A stretch of 46,842 nucleotides of DNA from a virus. Below, piece by piece: positions 30,930 to 37,719 of the stretch (positions within the stretch are counted from its first letter, which is position 1; every line of letters starts with the position of its first letter). Location: IMG/VR virus record IMGVR_UViG_3300028801_000005, positions 1-46,842 of that record; one strand, written 5' to 3'. A program made the position numbers and the translations under genes. The notes beneath the pieces are model-generated. The model was given only the letters and a program-made list of their open reading frames with translations, was not told the origin of the DNA and did not search any database.

Positions 30930-31725
30930 TTTTCATTTCCTCAAGTCGTAAGATTCCGGCCATGACCTTGCCGGGCGGAGCTTTCGATGCCGTCGCGCTT
31001 GGCCCTGCTCGCGCTTGCTGAAGCGGTTTGGCGCCTTCAGCATTTCGATTACGAGCGGTCGTAATGGCCCATGCGAACGGGTTCGATTTACCGGGTGATT
31101 CGAGATACGTGTCACGCAGTGCCTCCGGTGACACGCCCTCGTCCAGCGCGGCCAGCAGGTCGGGGTTGCTTGGGTTAACCCGCTCACACCCAGCGCTTCT
31201 CATCAGCAAGCACGCTCGCCCTGCCGGAGTTCCTTCCGGAGTGCTCGGCTCGGTGTACGGAATAGTCGGAGCGAGCGAGCTTTTACTGGAATCAGGAATC
31301 AGGGAAGGGGAATCAGTTACAAGCCCGGCTGAACCAGTGCATTTCTCGGCTGCGTCTAGCCTAGGATGTGCTTTGTCATTGCCTAGGTTGTGCTTTGTTT
31401 CGGCTGGAGCCGGTATGACACTCGGAACCTCACGCTGGTGCGGGTTCTGGTGCTGAGAAAACTCTGCTACCGCGATATACCGTTTACCCTCAACCGAGTA
31501 GCGAACGATGAATCCGCGGTCAGACAGCTCGCCAAGAAGATCTTCGATGTCACACTCGTCGTAAGGCAGGCACTCAGCCTTCAGGCGTTTGGGGCGATCT
31601 TCCATGCGGCCTTCCCTGTCCGCCTCGCACCACAGGCCGGCGAAGAGGATTCGAGTCAGCGGATTGCACTCGGCAAGAAGGTCATTCTTGAAGAAGCCAG
31701 GCTTGATGTTGCGGGCTCTGCTCAT
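30850..31725 (-). CDS. Replication initiator (lambda O / replisome-organiser-like)
   Basis: A 291-aa protein. The N-terminal 100 residues resemble the winged-helix 'replisome organiser' domain: SRARNIKPGFFKND, LFAGLWCEADREGRM, DLLGELSDRGFIVRYSV and YIAVAEFSQHQNPH. The middle is a Ser/Pro-rich linker and the C-terminus contains an LDEGVSPEALRDTYLES helix region. Such proteins bind the phage origin, often within their own gene, and recruit the host helicase. No phage helicase is encoded, so host DnaB is presumably used. Confidence 0.75.
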   Translation of the reverse strand: MSRARNIKPGFFKNDLLAECNPLTRILFAGLWCEADREGRMEDRPKRLKAECLPYDECDIEDLLGELSDRGFIVRYSVEGKRYIAVAEFSQHQNPHQREVPSVIPAPAETKHNLGNDKAHPRLDAAEKCTGSAGLVTDSPSLIPDSSKSSLAPTIPYTEPSTPEGTPAGRACLLMRSAGCERVNPSNPDLLAALDEGVSPEALRDTYLESPGKSNPFAWAITTARNRNAEGAKPLQQARAGPSATASKAPPGKVMAGILRLEEMKNELAETRTVDRISNPDDARLGSSASR

Positions 31726-32213
31726 GGCGCTGGCCCAAGCAGTTCACGCAAGCGCGCCATATGCCGTTCTGCCGCTGCCTCGCGGATCTCTTTTCCGGTG
31801 TGCGCTACAACGTAGGCATGAATCACCTCTTGAGCGCAGCCAAAGCAGTTGCGATAGATGTCGGAACCACTGAAGCGAAGAACTTTCCAGTTGTGCTTTT
31901 GCAGGTAGCGATCACGCTCCTTGTCCTTTGACGCCTGCTCCTTAGTTCGCTCGTGGAAGTCGTGACCATCGATTTCAATGGCGATCTGATATCGACCCTT
32001 TTCACCTTCGCCCTGAATCGAGAAATCGAGACGATAGGGGCCATAGACCTGCTGGCTTTCAAGACGACGCGGCAACGTCGCTCCATATCCGCCGACCATC
32101 CACACAACTTCATAGGCGCCCTGGAATAAATCTTCCATGGGTGACTCGACCGAACCCCCGCGGGTACCTTGATCGCAAACCCACTGCTGCCACGCTGGAG
32201 CGACTGAGTTCAT
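31722..32213 (-). CDS. DUF559-like PD-(D/E)XK endonuclease
   Basis: A 163-aa protein from ATG 32213 (ATGA-coupled). It has a Vsr/DUF559-type core: LDF (D63), AIEIDG (E80 and D82) and a basic helix-strand KERDRYLQKHNWKVLRF (98-114), followed by a C-terminal helix. The set fits a PD-(D/E)XK nuclease. It lies between replication and methylase genes and may act in DNA repair, host DNA degradation or defence. Confidence 0.75.
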   Translation of the reverse strand: MNSVAPAWQQWVCDQGTRGGSVESPMEDLFQGAYEVVWMVGGYGATLPRRLESQQVYGPYRLDFSIQGEGEKGRYQIAIEIDGHDFHERTKEQASKDKERDRYLQKHNWKVLRFSGSDIYRNCFGCAQEVIHAYVVAHTGKEIREAAAERHMARLRELLGPAP

Positions 32214-32566
32214 GCCGCACCACCCACAAAAACCATCGACCGATACCGCGTGCAGATGCTCGCGTGACGCTTGGGATGCACGCCACAGCCATCCTTGACC
32301 ATCAAGCCTTCCCGCTGCGCTCGCGTGTAAATACCGCCCCATGCGCGCTCGTTGACGGGCTGCGGGAACGTCGGGCAGGCATGACTTGCCGCTGTCACTT
32401 CATAGCCGCAGAAATGGCTCTGGTAGCGCGCGAAGTCAGCGAGAAATGCATAGGCCTTGTCGGGCCAGTCGATGCAGTCGGACTCGGCGTGTTGCAGAGC
32501 CGATGCCATGCCGGCGTCACGATCAGCGCGCGCCTGGGCAAAATCGATAGTTGCTTGGTCGAACAT
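32210..32566 (-). CDS. Unknown 118-aa protein with Cys/His residues
   Basis: The start is ATG 32566 (TGATG overlap with the upstream stop); a GTG 3 nt earlier is possible. The protein has an N-terminal helix (FDQATIDFAQARADRDAG), then CIDWPDKAYAFLADFARY, FCGYEVTAASHACPT and a basic C-terminus with CGVHPKRHASIC. The Cys/His content hints at metal binding. No family recognised. Confidence 0.6.
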   Translation of the reverse strand: MFDQATIDFAQARADRDAGMASALQHAESDCIDWPDKAYAFLADFARYQSHFCGYEVTAASHACPTFPQPVNERAWGGIYTRAQREGLMVKDGCGVHPKRHASICTRYRSMVFVGGAA

Positions 32567-32712
32567 CACTCCACCTCCCGCCTAACCTGTTTGGGATCGA
32601 GTCCCGATTCATGAGCGACCCGGCGTGCTTCGTCACGGGTGCGAAACCAGAGGCCAGGCGTTCCGTCTTCTTCAACGATCACCCAGCCGGGGATGTTGTC
32701 GGGGGATTTCAT
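32566..32712 (-). CDS. 48-aa protein
   Basis: A short gene fixed by overlaps at both ends (ATGA with the methylase stop, TGATG with the next start). The product reads M-K-S-P-D-N-I-P-G-W-V-I-V-E-E-D-G-T and continues with WFRTRDEARRVAHESGL. It is acidic then basic and resembles small phage proteins with a W-x-R-T-R-D-E-A-R element. Function unknown. Confidence 0.65.
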   Translation of the reverse strand: MKSPDNIPGWVIVEEDGTPGLWFRTRDEARRVAHESGLDPKQVRREVE

Positions 32713-33230
32713 GCGGCACCTCCAGCAGCAACGAAGCCGAGTCCACTAAGACTTTCAAGGCACACGCCAAAGCCAAACATCGCGCTCCCATGGCTTGCGG
32801 CTTCCTGTCGTCCGTTCTCTCGTAGAACTCCGAAGCGAAGGCGCGCTTGAACAAGCAAAACTGACGTGCATGCATGCAGGCACGTCTGGAAGGTCCTTGT
32901 TTCGGTGTGAGCAGGCATCAGCAAGACGACCTTGCGCTGCTTACCTTCGCTGATGCACCGAGCGGCCCAGCGGTTACGCGCTTCGCCATACGGTGGATTG
33001 CACCAGACCGTCTCTGCATCCCATGGAAGCGCACAGCCGTCCATCGGCTGGTGGTAGAAGATATCGGCACGCGTCGGGTTGTCGGGCTCAGTACAAGGAT
33101 CAAGGCCGATGCCGCCAAGCAAAGCGCGTACTGGCTCAAGCACATAGCTAGGCGTCAACATTGCCTGACGCGCATGGCTATCTGGACGACGACGTTTGGC
33201 GTTGTCGAAACGATGTGCTGCAACGCTCAT
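32709..33230 (-). CDS. dam: Phage DNA N6-adenine methyltransferase
   Basis: A 173-aa protein from ATG 33230 (ATGA-coupled). It has the compact phage Dam family features: DPCTEPDN (44-51), ALPWDAETVWCNPPYGE with the catalytic NPPY at 78-81, and LLMPAHTETR. It lacks a separate target-recognition domain, usual for this 150-200-residue family. It methylates adenine, protecting phage DNA or altering regulation. Confidence 0.82.
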   Translation of the reverse strand: MSVAAHRFDNAKRRRPDSHARQAMLTPSYVLEPVRALLGGIGLDPCTEPDNPTRADIFYHQPMDGCALPWDAETVWCNPPYGEARNRWAARCISEGKQRKVVLLMPAHTETRTFQTCLHACTSVLLVQARLRFGVLRENGRQEAASHGSAMFGFGVCLESLSGLGFVAAGGAA

Positions 33231-33586
33231 AGGCCACCGCCTGTGGCTTTCTGGATCGCTTCGTGAGCTATGCAGCTGTTGCACATCTTGTCAGCAAGGT
33301 ATGGGGCGTCCGGCGTACAACCCTGTTTGCGGCATGCCCCATATCCTTCAGTAGACCTTTCGCAACTGCCGCTATCTATCTGCTGAAGCGCCTCCAATAA
33401 ATCTGGAGAAGACGCGATCAACTGAGCGTTCTCAAAATCGTTCAATCCCTGCGGAGAATTCTCAATCCCGTCGCACGCAAGAATTCCGTAGTTGTCGGTA
33501 GTCGAAACGAGCGCCCACGTCGGATTTTCCTCGCCTGTCTTATAGACGTTCGACCAAACCCAGGGGCCGGGCGTATACGCGCTCAT
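33227..33586 (-). CDS. Unknown 119-aa protein with NAQLIASSPDLLEAL
   Basis: A 119-aa protein beginning with a W-x-W-S-N-V-Y segment and containing NAQLIASSPDLLEALQQ, a motif frequent in small phage proteins, then four or more Cys (CERSTEGYGACRKQGC, CNSC). The Cys-rich end may bind zinc. ATGA-coupled on both sides. Confidence 0.65.
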   Translation of the reverse strand: MSAYTPGPWVWSNVYKTGEENPTWALVSTTDNYGILACDGIENSPQGLNDFENAQLIASSPDLLEALQQIDSGSCERSTEGYGACRKQGCTPDAPYLADKMCNSCIAHEAIQKATGGGL

Positions 33587-33663
33587 ATCCGAAACCCCCT
33601 CAACGCCCTAACAGCCTCAAGGAAGATGCGGCGCTCGCGGAAGGTGAGGAAGAAAGTTTTCAT
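33583..33663 (-). CDS. 26-aa basic micro-gene
   Basis: The frame M-K-T-F-F-L-T-F-R-E-R-R to F-R-I makes ATGA overlaps with the genes on both sides (33660-33663 and 33583-33586). That geometry is unlikely by chance and indicates a translated 26-aa basic peptide or a translational coupling bridge. No family. Confidence 0.5.
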   Translation of the reverse strand: MKTFFLTFRERRIFLEAVRALRGFRI

Positions 33664-33839
33664 GCCTTCATTCCCGTTTCAGCGCGCAACTGGCTGAGCA
33701 TCTTCTGCCTGGCGTCGCGCTCGTTTTGGCGCAGGCGATTGGCTTCGATAGCCTCACGCGATAAACGGGCGATGGCGGTATAGATTTCGCCGAGAACGAA
33801 GTCGATGGGATCGTTGCGGCCGGTATCGGTGATGGTCAT
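33660..33839 (-). CDS. 59-aa helical protein
   Basis: A product starting M-T-I-T-D-T-G-R-N-D-P, followed by a helix IARLSREAIEANRLRQ and a charged end. The start is chosen at ATG 33839 because it makes ATGA with the upstream stop. A longer frame to 33980 lies inside the neighbour and is Arg-rich. Function unknown. Confidence 0.6.
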   Translation of the reverse strand: MTITDTGRNDPIDFVLGEIYTAIARLSREAIEANRLRQNERDARQKMLSQLRAETGMKA

Positions 33840-34243
33840 GCGGCTACTCCGCGCAGTGCATCGGTGAGAACACGGTTCTTGAATTCCAGCTCGACAATCC
33901 GCTCTTGGCTGATGCGATCTCGCCGCTCGGCTTCGGTTTCCAGCAGCACAAGGCCGTGGCCGTACTGGTGAGCCAGCCAAGACAGCGGCATAAGGTTCTG
34001 GCCTATCTCCATTACCCGGCGCATCTCATCGACAGACCAGGGCTTCTGACCGTTCTTCTTGCAGCTGTAAGCGCCAGCGTCGACGCCCACCTTGCCGGAC
34101 GCCTGTTTGTCGTTCTCGAACCTGCACAGATCAATGGACAGGTTCATTGCGCCGCGAAAATTCGGCTGCGCGATGATTACGTTGCGCTCAATCGGATAGG
34201 CGTCCATCCGAAACGGCAACTGGGGTTCGTCAATGGGTGTCAT
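33836..34243 (-). CDS. Early protein downstream of Cro, possible regulator
   Basis: A 135-aa protein. It contains NVIIAQPNFRGAMNLSIDL, then GAYSCKKNGQKPWSVDEMRR and a C-terminal coiled helix (SQERIVELEFKNRVLTDAL). The position early in the leftward operon is where lambda has cII, but no helix-turn-helix is clear. The start codon lies inside a 12-bp perfect palindrome (34237-34248). Confidence 0.6.
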   Translation of the reverse strand: MTPIDEPQLPFRMDAYPIERNVIIAQPNFRGAMNLSIDLCRFENDKQASGKVGVDAGAYSCKKNGQKPWSVDEMRRVMEIGQNLMPLSWLAHQYGHGLVLLETEAERRDRISQERIVELEFKNRVLTDALRGVAA

Positions 34244-34248
34244 GACAC
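34237..34248. promoter_or_regulatory. 12-bp palindrome over a start codon
   Basis: GTGTCATGACAC is a perfect palindrome and its centre contains the ATG of the minus-strand gene ending at 33836. It is not the immunity operator. It may be a regulator site or chance. Confidence 0.35.
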
Positions 34249-34363
34249 ATGTCTCGCGTTGTAGATCCCCGTGGGGCCAAAATTTTTCAAATGGAAACGA
34301 ACCGAAAAAGAAAAGCCCTGCCAGCGGTAAGCTGTGCAGATATCAATAAGGGCGGCAGTACGC

Positions 34364-34732
34364 ATGGAAAATTTCCTTCTGGGACTCATCTCAGGAATCC
34401 TTTTGATGGCTATGAAGGAAATTCCAGCTATCGCACTGAGCAAGCCGAGAGCGTTCGAAGAACTGGTTCTCTTGAGCCAAAAAGCCCTGTTCTTCGGAGC
34501 TTTTATATTTGCAGTCGCCAGCATCTGGAATCTGATAAATCCAGACTCGGAGCGCTTGCTTCTTTGGTACGAGATAGGTTGCTTTTTCGTGCTCTTGCAC
34601 GCGATCCCAAGATGGATCGGGGAGATCGCGATCAAAGTGAGCAAACGCGATACCGACCAAGGCAACGCTCAGAGCGCCAGCAAGAAAGCCGCGTTCAAAC
34701 CCTACAAGCCACGTTTCTCTCGTCGGAAGTGA
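34364..34732 (+). CDS. Candidate plus-strand membrane protein antisense to the gene after cro
   Basis: A 122-aa frame from ATG 34364 with a hydrophobic N-terminus (ENFLLGLISGILLMAMKEIP), a second hydrophobic region (ALFFGAFIFAVASIWNLI), a third (LLLWYEIGCFFVLLHAIP) and a basic tail. A GGGCGG lies 8 nt upstream. It occupies the same DNA as the minus-strand frame 34391-34735. Its protein-like composition is good, but the operon context favours the other strand. Confidence 0.4.
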   Translation: MENFLLGLISGILLMAMKEIPAIALSKPRAFEELVLLSQKALFFGAFIFAVASIWNLINPDSERLLLWYEIGCFFVLLHAIPRWIGEIAIKVSKRDTDQGNAQSASKKAAFKPYKPRFSRRK

Positions 34733-34735
34733 CAT
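34391..34735 (-). CDS. Candidate small membrane protein following cro
   Basis: A 114-aa frame whose ATG overlaps the cro stop as TGATG, the coupling seen throughout this operon. Residues 10-32 form one hydrophobic segment (LVGFERGFLAGALSVALVGIAF). The C-terminal half is charged and not recognisable. Because a plausible frame exists on the opposite strand, the choice is uncertain. Confidence 0.5.
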   Translation of the reverse strand: MSLPTRETWLVGFERGFLAGALSVALVGIAFAHFDRDLPDPSWDRVQEHEKATYLVPKKQALRVWIYQIPDAGDCKYKSSEEQGFLAQENQFFERSRLAQCDSWNFLHSHQKDS

Positions 34736-34965
34736 CAGGCAGCCTGCCGCTTGGCTTTCGGGGCTGGGCCGAATACGTCGGGGCGCAAGTCGTAGCGTGT
34801 GACAGCGCCAGAGGTGAGTGTCTCGATCGCTATGCAGCGTTCGGCGGGCACTCGCTTGCGCTTACGCCATTCGGCTATAGATGGAGATTTAACGCCAAGC
34901 AGTTCAGCCAGCCTCTGCTGAGTGCCGACTTTCTCAATTACGGTATCAAGCGGGTTAGTGGTCAT
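34735..34965 (-). CDS. cro: Cro-like repressor (YdaS-type HTH)
   Basis: A 76-aa DNA-binding protein. Residues 14-33 form a helix-turn-helix (TQQRLAELLGVKSPSIAEWR), then VPAERCIAIETLTSG and TRYDLRPDVFG, the end typical of YdaS/Cro-type phage regulators. It is the first gene of the leftward early operon and starts 8 nt after the -10 element, so its mRNA is nearly leaderless. It is expected to bind the ATTAGG-N5-CCTAAT operators and commit the phage to lysis. Confidence 0.88.
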   Translation of the reverse strand: MTTNPLDTVIEKVGTQQRLAELLGVKSPSIAEWRKRKRVPAERCIAIETLTSGAVTRYDLRPDVFGPAPKAKRQAA

Positions 34966-34972
34966 GGACCAG

Positions 34973-35001
34973 ATATTAGGATGATCCTAATAACTAGTCA
35001 A
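34973..35001 (-). promoter_or_regulatory. Leftward early promoter (pR-like)
   Basis: TTGACT (-35, plus-strand positions 34996-35001) and TAATAT (-10, 34973-34978) are separated by exactly 17 bp on the minus strand, ahead of cro. Operator O1 overlaps the -10 and part of the spacer; O2 touches the -35. Bound repressor would block polymerase. Confidence 0.85.
34975..34991. promoter_or_regulatory. Immunity operator O1
   Basis: ATTAGGATGATCCTAAT is a perfect 17-bp palindrome. It is the best match to the ATTAGG-N5-CCTAAT consensus derived from five sites in this genome, and covers the leftward early promoter. Confidence 0.88.
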
Positions 35002-35016
35002 CAGGGCAAACCTAAC
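35000..35016. promoter_or_regulatory. Immunity operator O2 (degenerate)
   Basis: AACAGG-GCAAA-CCTAAC keeps AGG and CCTAA with the same 5-bp spacer as O1. Centre-to-centre distance to O1 is 25 bp. It lies at the leftward -35. Confidence 0.6.
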
Positions 35017-35032
35017 TCTATTCCGGTCAATA

Positions 35033-35049
35033 TTTAGGCCATGCCTAAG
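35033..35049. promoter_or_regulatory. Immunity operator O3 over the repressor start codon
   Basis: TTTAGG-CCATG-CCTAAG, 5-bp spacer, with the repressor ATG (35041-35043) in the spacer. The centre is 33 bp from O2. Occupancy would stop transcription of the repressor gene: autoregulation like lambda OR3. Confidence 0.8.
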
Positions 35050-35556
35050 AAGATTCGCGATGACACAGCCGACGCATTTGGCAAGCGGCTTTCAAAACTC
35101 TTGTTAGAAAAAAACCATCCGCGTCGCGGTGCTGGCTCATATCTAGCGAAACGTTACGGATATGCCACCGTCACAGCGAACGCATGGCTAAACGGCGAAT
35201 ATCGTCCCGAAACGGAGTTAGCCAGAAGAATTGCTGAAGATCACGGATCGACGTTCGACGAACTTTATTTTGGAGCGAACCCGTCCATGAAAAACATCGC
35301 TGACGACCCGGAAAGTGAAATCGCGGCCCTAAGGGGTCGTGTTGATCACCTTTCCCTGGCACTTTCCGCTTTGTTAAAGATCAGCGCCGAGCACCGGCCC
35401 TTGGAATACCAGAAGCTTGTCGAGGTGATGGGAACGCAATTACCTGACATGTCTTCAAATGAGCCGCTTCGGGAAGCGCTGGAGTTTTTGAGCAATGGAA
35501 AGAATCGAGACACAACGCCATCTGCGTCGGCGCGCGTAAAAGCCCGAAAGCAGTAA
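35041..35556 (+). CDS. CI-like prophage repressor without peptidase domain
   Basis: A 171-aa protein. Residues 12-75 form an N-terminal helix-turn-helix domain (FGKRLSKLLLEKN, YATVTANAWLNGEYRP, ELARRIAEDHG). The C-terminal part has an EIAALRGRVDHLSLALSALLK helix, likely a coiled-coil dimerisation region. The LexA/S24 Ser-Lys peptidase of lambda CI is absent, so RecA-driven self-cleavage is not expected. No ribosome site precedes the ATG and a TATTTA (35031-35036) lies just upstream, suggesting a leaderless mRNA. It diverges from cro over three operators. Confidence 0.85.
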   Translation: MPKKIRDDTADAFGKRLSKLLLEKNHPRRGAGSYLAKRYGYATVTANAWLNGEYRPETELARRIAEDHGSTFDELYFGANPSMKNIADDPESEIAALRGRVDHLSLALSALLKISAEHRPLEYQKLVEVMGTQLPDMSSNEPLREALEFLSNGKNRDTTPSASARVKARKQ

Positions 35557-35596
35557 GGTACTTCTGGAACAGTTCGTCGTACTGGTCAGTCATCAT
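35381..35596 (-). pseudogene. Antisense frame with strong ribosome site at the repressor 3' end
   Basis: On the minus strand AGGAGA is followed 4 nt later by ATG-ATG and M-T-D-Q-Y-D-E-L-F-Q-K-Y-L, which looks like a real N-terminus. After about 20 residues the frame runs antisense through the repressor gene and loses protein-like character. It may be the 5' remnant of another gene left by recombination. Confidence 0.35.
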
Positions 35597-35711
35597 CGTC
35601 TCTCCTGTTGGCTCCATGAGACACCTTGCGTGTCCTCAGCGGTGAGACTCGCTTGATATAGCCATTCTTTCAGCATCACTTGAGAAAATACTGTAACTAC
35701 CGGAGAACGGA

Positions 35712-36032
35712 ATGGCTAAGAAACTACAAGGAATTTCTTCTTTGATCGTAGTCGCTTGGGTAGCAAGCGCCAGTGCGCAGAACATGCCCGCCGCCTCGGT
35801 GGCGCATCAAAACCCGTGTGCATGGCCAGAAGTCCAGTCACAGCTCATGACCATGTACAACGCCACGCCTCAATTGGTCGCTGATCATGGCAAGGTCACC
35901 AAGTTCTCTCACATGCAAACAACCTACGTAAACCTGCAGAACAATGATCTGCAGTGCGAAGGGGAATTCACCTATGCAGATGGGGTTACCAAAAAATCGG
36001 GCATCGGTATGCCTGTGAAACTTGGGCGCTGA
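35712..36032 (+). CDS. Secreted small protein in the immunity region
   Basis: A 106-aa protein with a signal peptide (SLIVVAWVASASA|Q, cleavage near residue 22) and GGAG 6 nt before the ATG. The mature part has two cysteines (36 and 82) around a PEVQSQLMTMYNATPQLV helix, then a beta end (GEFTYADGVTKKSGIGM). It is on the prophage-expressed strand next to the repressor, so it is probably made in lysogens, perhaps as an exclusion or host-interaction factor. Its plan resembles the moron at 19631-19996. Confidence 0.75.
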   Translation: MAKKLQGISSLIVVAWVASASAQNMPAASVAHQNPCAWPEVQSQLMTMYNATPQLVADHGKVTKFSHMQTTYVNLQNNDLQCEGEFTYADGVTKKSGIGMPVKLGR

Positions 36033-36107
36033 GCAATGGATCGGAAGCTGGGAGGATTAAACCGTGGTTAACGTATTTGACAAAACGGACTGCTATAGTG
36101 CTGACCT

Positions 36108-36326
36108 ATGAGCGCACAACTGAAGCCCTTATCGTTTGCCGACGCCTTTGGAAGTCTGCTGGACTTCTCTCATACGCCGCTGTCGAGCAAGCTTCCCGCC
36201 ATGCCTACGCACGAGTTTGGCGTACAACGCCACTTCACGACCGTGGGAAACCGCATGAAGCGCGCCATGTCGGTAGCGGCTCATGAGCAAGCGCTCAAGC
36301 AAAAAGCGCCAAATCGCTCTAAGTAA
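36108..36326 (+). CDS. 72-aa protein preceding DUF2335 gene
   Basis: A product beginning M-S-A-Q-L-K-P-L-S-F-A-D-A-F and containing TTVGNRMKRAMSVAAHEQAL. A TATAGT -10-like hexamer lies at 36094-36099, only 8 nt from the ATG, which would give a leaderless mRNA. It overlaps the next gene by 44 nt in another frame. No family recognised, but it likely acts with its neighbour. Confidence 0.6.
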   Translation: MSAQLKPLSFADAFGSLLDFSHTPLSSKLPAMPTHEFGVQRHFTTVGNRMKRAMSVAAHEQALKQKAPNRSK

Positions 36327-36762
36327 GAGCCGACCTCAAGCCCTTCATCCCAAGCCAATTCCTCACACCGAGGGATCGGTAGCTATGCATGTGGCGACGA
36401 AAGAAAGTTATAGCGGGCCGCTCCCCCATCCAGATCATCTTGAACGGTTCGAACACCTCCATCCTGGAATTACGGGACGAATCGTGGCGATGATGGAAAA
36501 GGAGCAGGCTGACAGTAATGCTACGGTTGCCAAACAGCTGTCATTACACGAAAAAGTGATTGACTGCACCGCCAAGGACAATCAGCGCATGCATTACGTG
36601 GCCCTTGCTGCGCTCGCCTTTTGCCTTATCGCCTCCGTTGCGCTCGCATACCTTCAGGCTTACAAGGCAGCCGGCATAGTTGGAGGAATAACCGTTGTCG
36701 GCGTTGTGGGATCTTTCCTGAGAAGCCAATTCAAGGGCGGAGACAGTAAAGAGCAAGAATAA
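36283..36762 (+). CDS. DUF2335 membrane protein
   Basis: A 159-aa protein with the DUF2335 pattern: YSGPLPHPDHLERFEHLHPG (43-62), RIVAMMEKEQ, then two hydrophobic helices (104-125 and 129-146) and a charged tail. DUF2335 proteins are common in prophages. A role in superinfection exclusion or host membrane change is plausible from its place in the immunity region, but it is not demonstrated. A strong terminator follows. Confidence 0.8.
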   Translation: MSKRSSKKRQIALSKSRPQALHPKPIPHTEGSVAMHVATKESYSGPLPHPDHLERFEHLHPGITGRIVAMMEKEQADSNATVAKQLSLHEKVIDCTAKDNQRMHYVALAALAFCLIASVALAYLQAYKAAGIVGGITVVGVVGSFLRSQFKGGDSKEQE

Positions 36763-36786
36763 GCCGCCAAACACAACTGACCAACG

Positions 36787-36810
36787 AGCCCGCCATGAGC
36801 GGGCTTTTTT
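36787..36810 (+). terminator. Terminator after the immunity genes
   Basis: AGCCCGC (36787-36793), a 5-nt loop and GCGGGCT (36799-36805) form a perfect 7-bp stem ending in six T. It isolates the lysogeny transcript from the repressed early operon that follows. Confidence 0.92.
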
Positions 36811-36827
36811 ACGTCTGCATGAAACTA

Positions 36828-36844
36828 ATTAGGATTGACCTATT
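36828..36844. promoter_or_regulatory. Immunity operator OL-a
   Basis: ATTAGG-ATTGA-CCTATT, one mismatch from the consensus palindrome, overlaps the first bases of the -35 of the rightward early promoter. Confidence 0.8.
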
Positions 36845-36871
36845 GACATGATATTAGGCCTATCCTAATCT
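36843..36871 (+). promoter_or_regulatory. Rightward early promoter (pL-like)
   Basis: TTGACA (36843-36848) and TAATCT (36866-36871) with a 17-bp spacer. One operator overlaps the -35 and a second fills the spacer and -10. The design is the same as the cro promoter. It drives the repeat-protein and recombination operon. Confidence 0.88.
36853..36869. promoter_or_regulatory. Immunity operator OL-b
   Basis: ATTAGG-CCTAT-CCTAAT matches the consensus arms exactly and lies between -35 and -10. The centre is 25 bp from OL-a, the same spacing as O1-O2. Confidence 0.88.
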
Positions 36872-36918
36872 CTCTCCATCGGCCACCAAACGGAGGCCAA
36901 GCCGGAAGGGAGATGAGC

Positions 36919-37716
<798 letters not shown>

Positions 37717-37719
37717 GCC

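Noticed and set aside
34249-35037. 262-codon plus-strand frame ending at the repressor operators
   Set aside because: It crosses cro antisense and the operator region and has no coherent composition.
36077-36099. TTGACA and TATAGT at 36077 and 36094 as a promoter pair
   Set aside because: The spacer is only 11 bp, too short for the usual sigma factor; I keep only the -10-like element as a weak hint.
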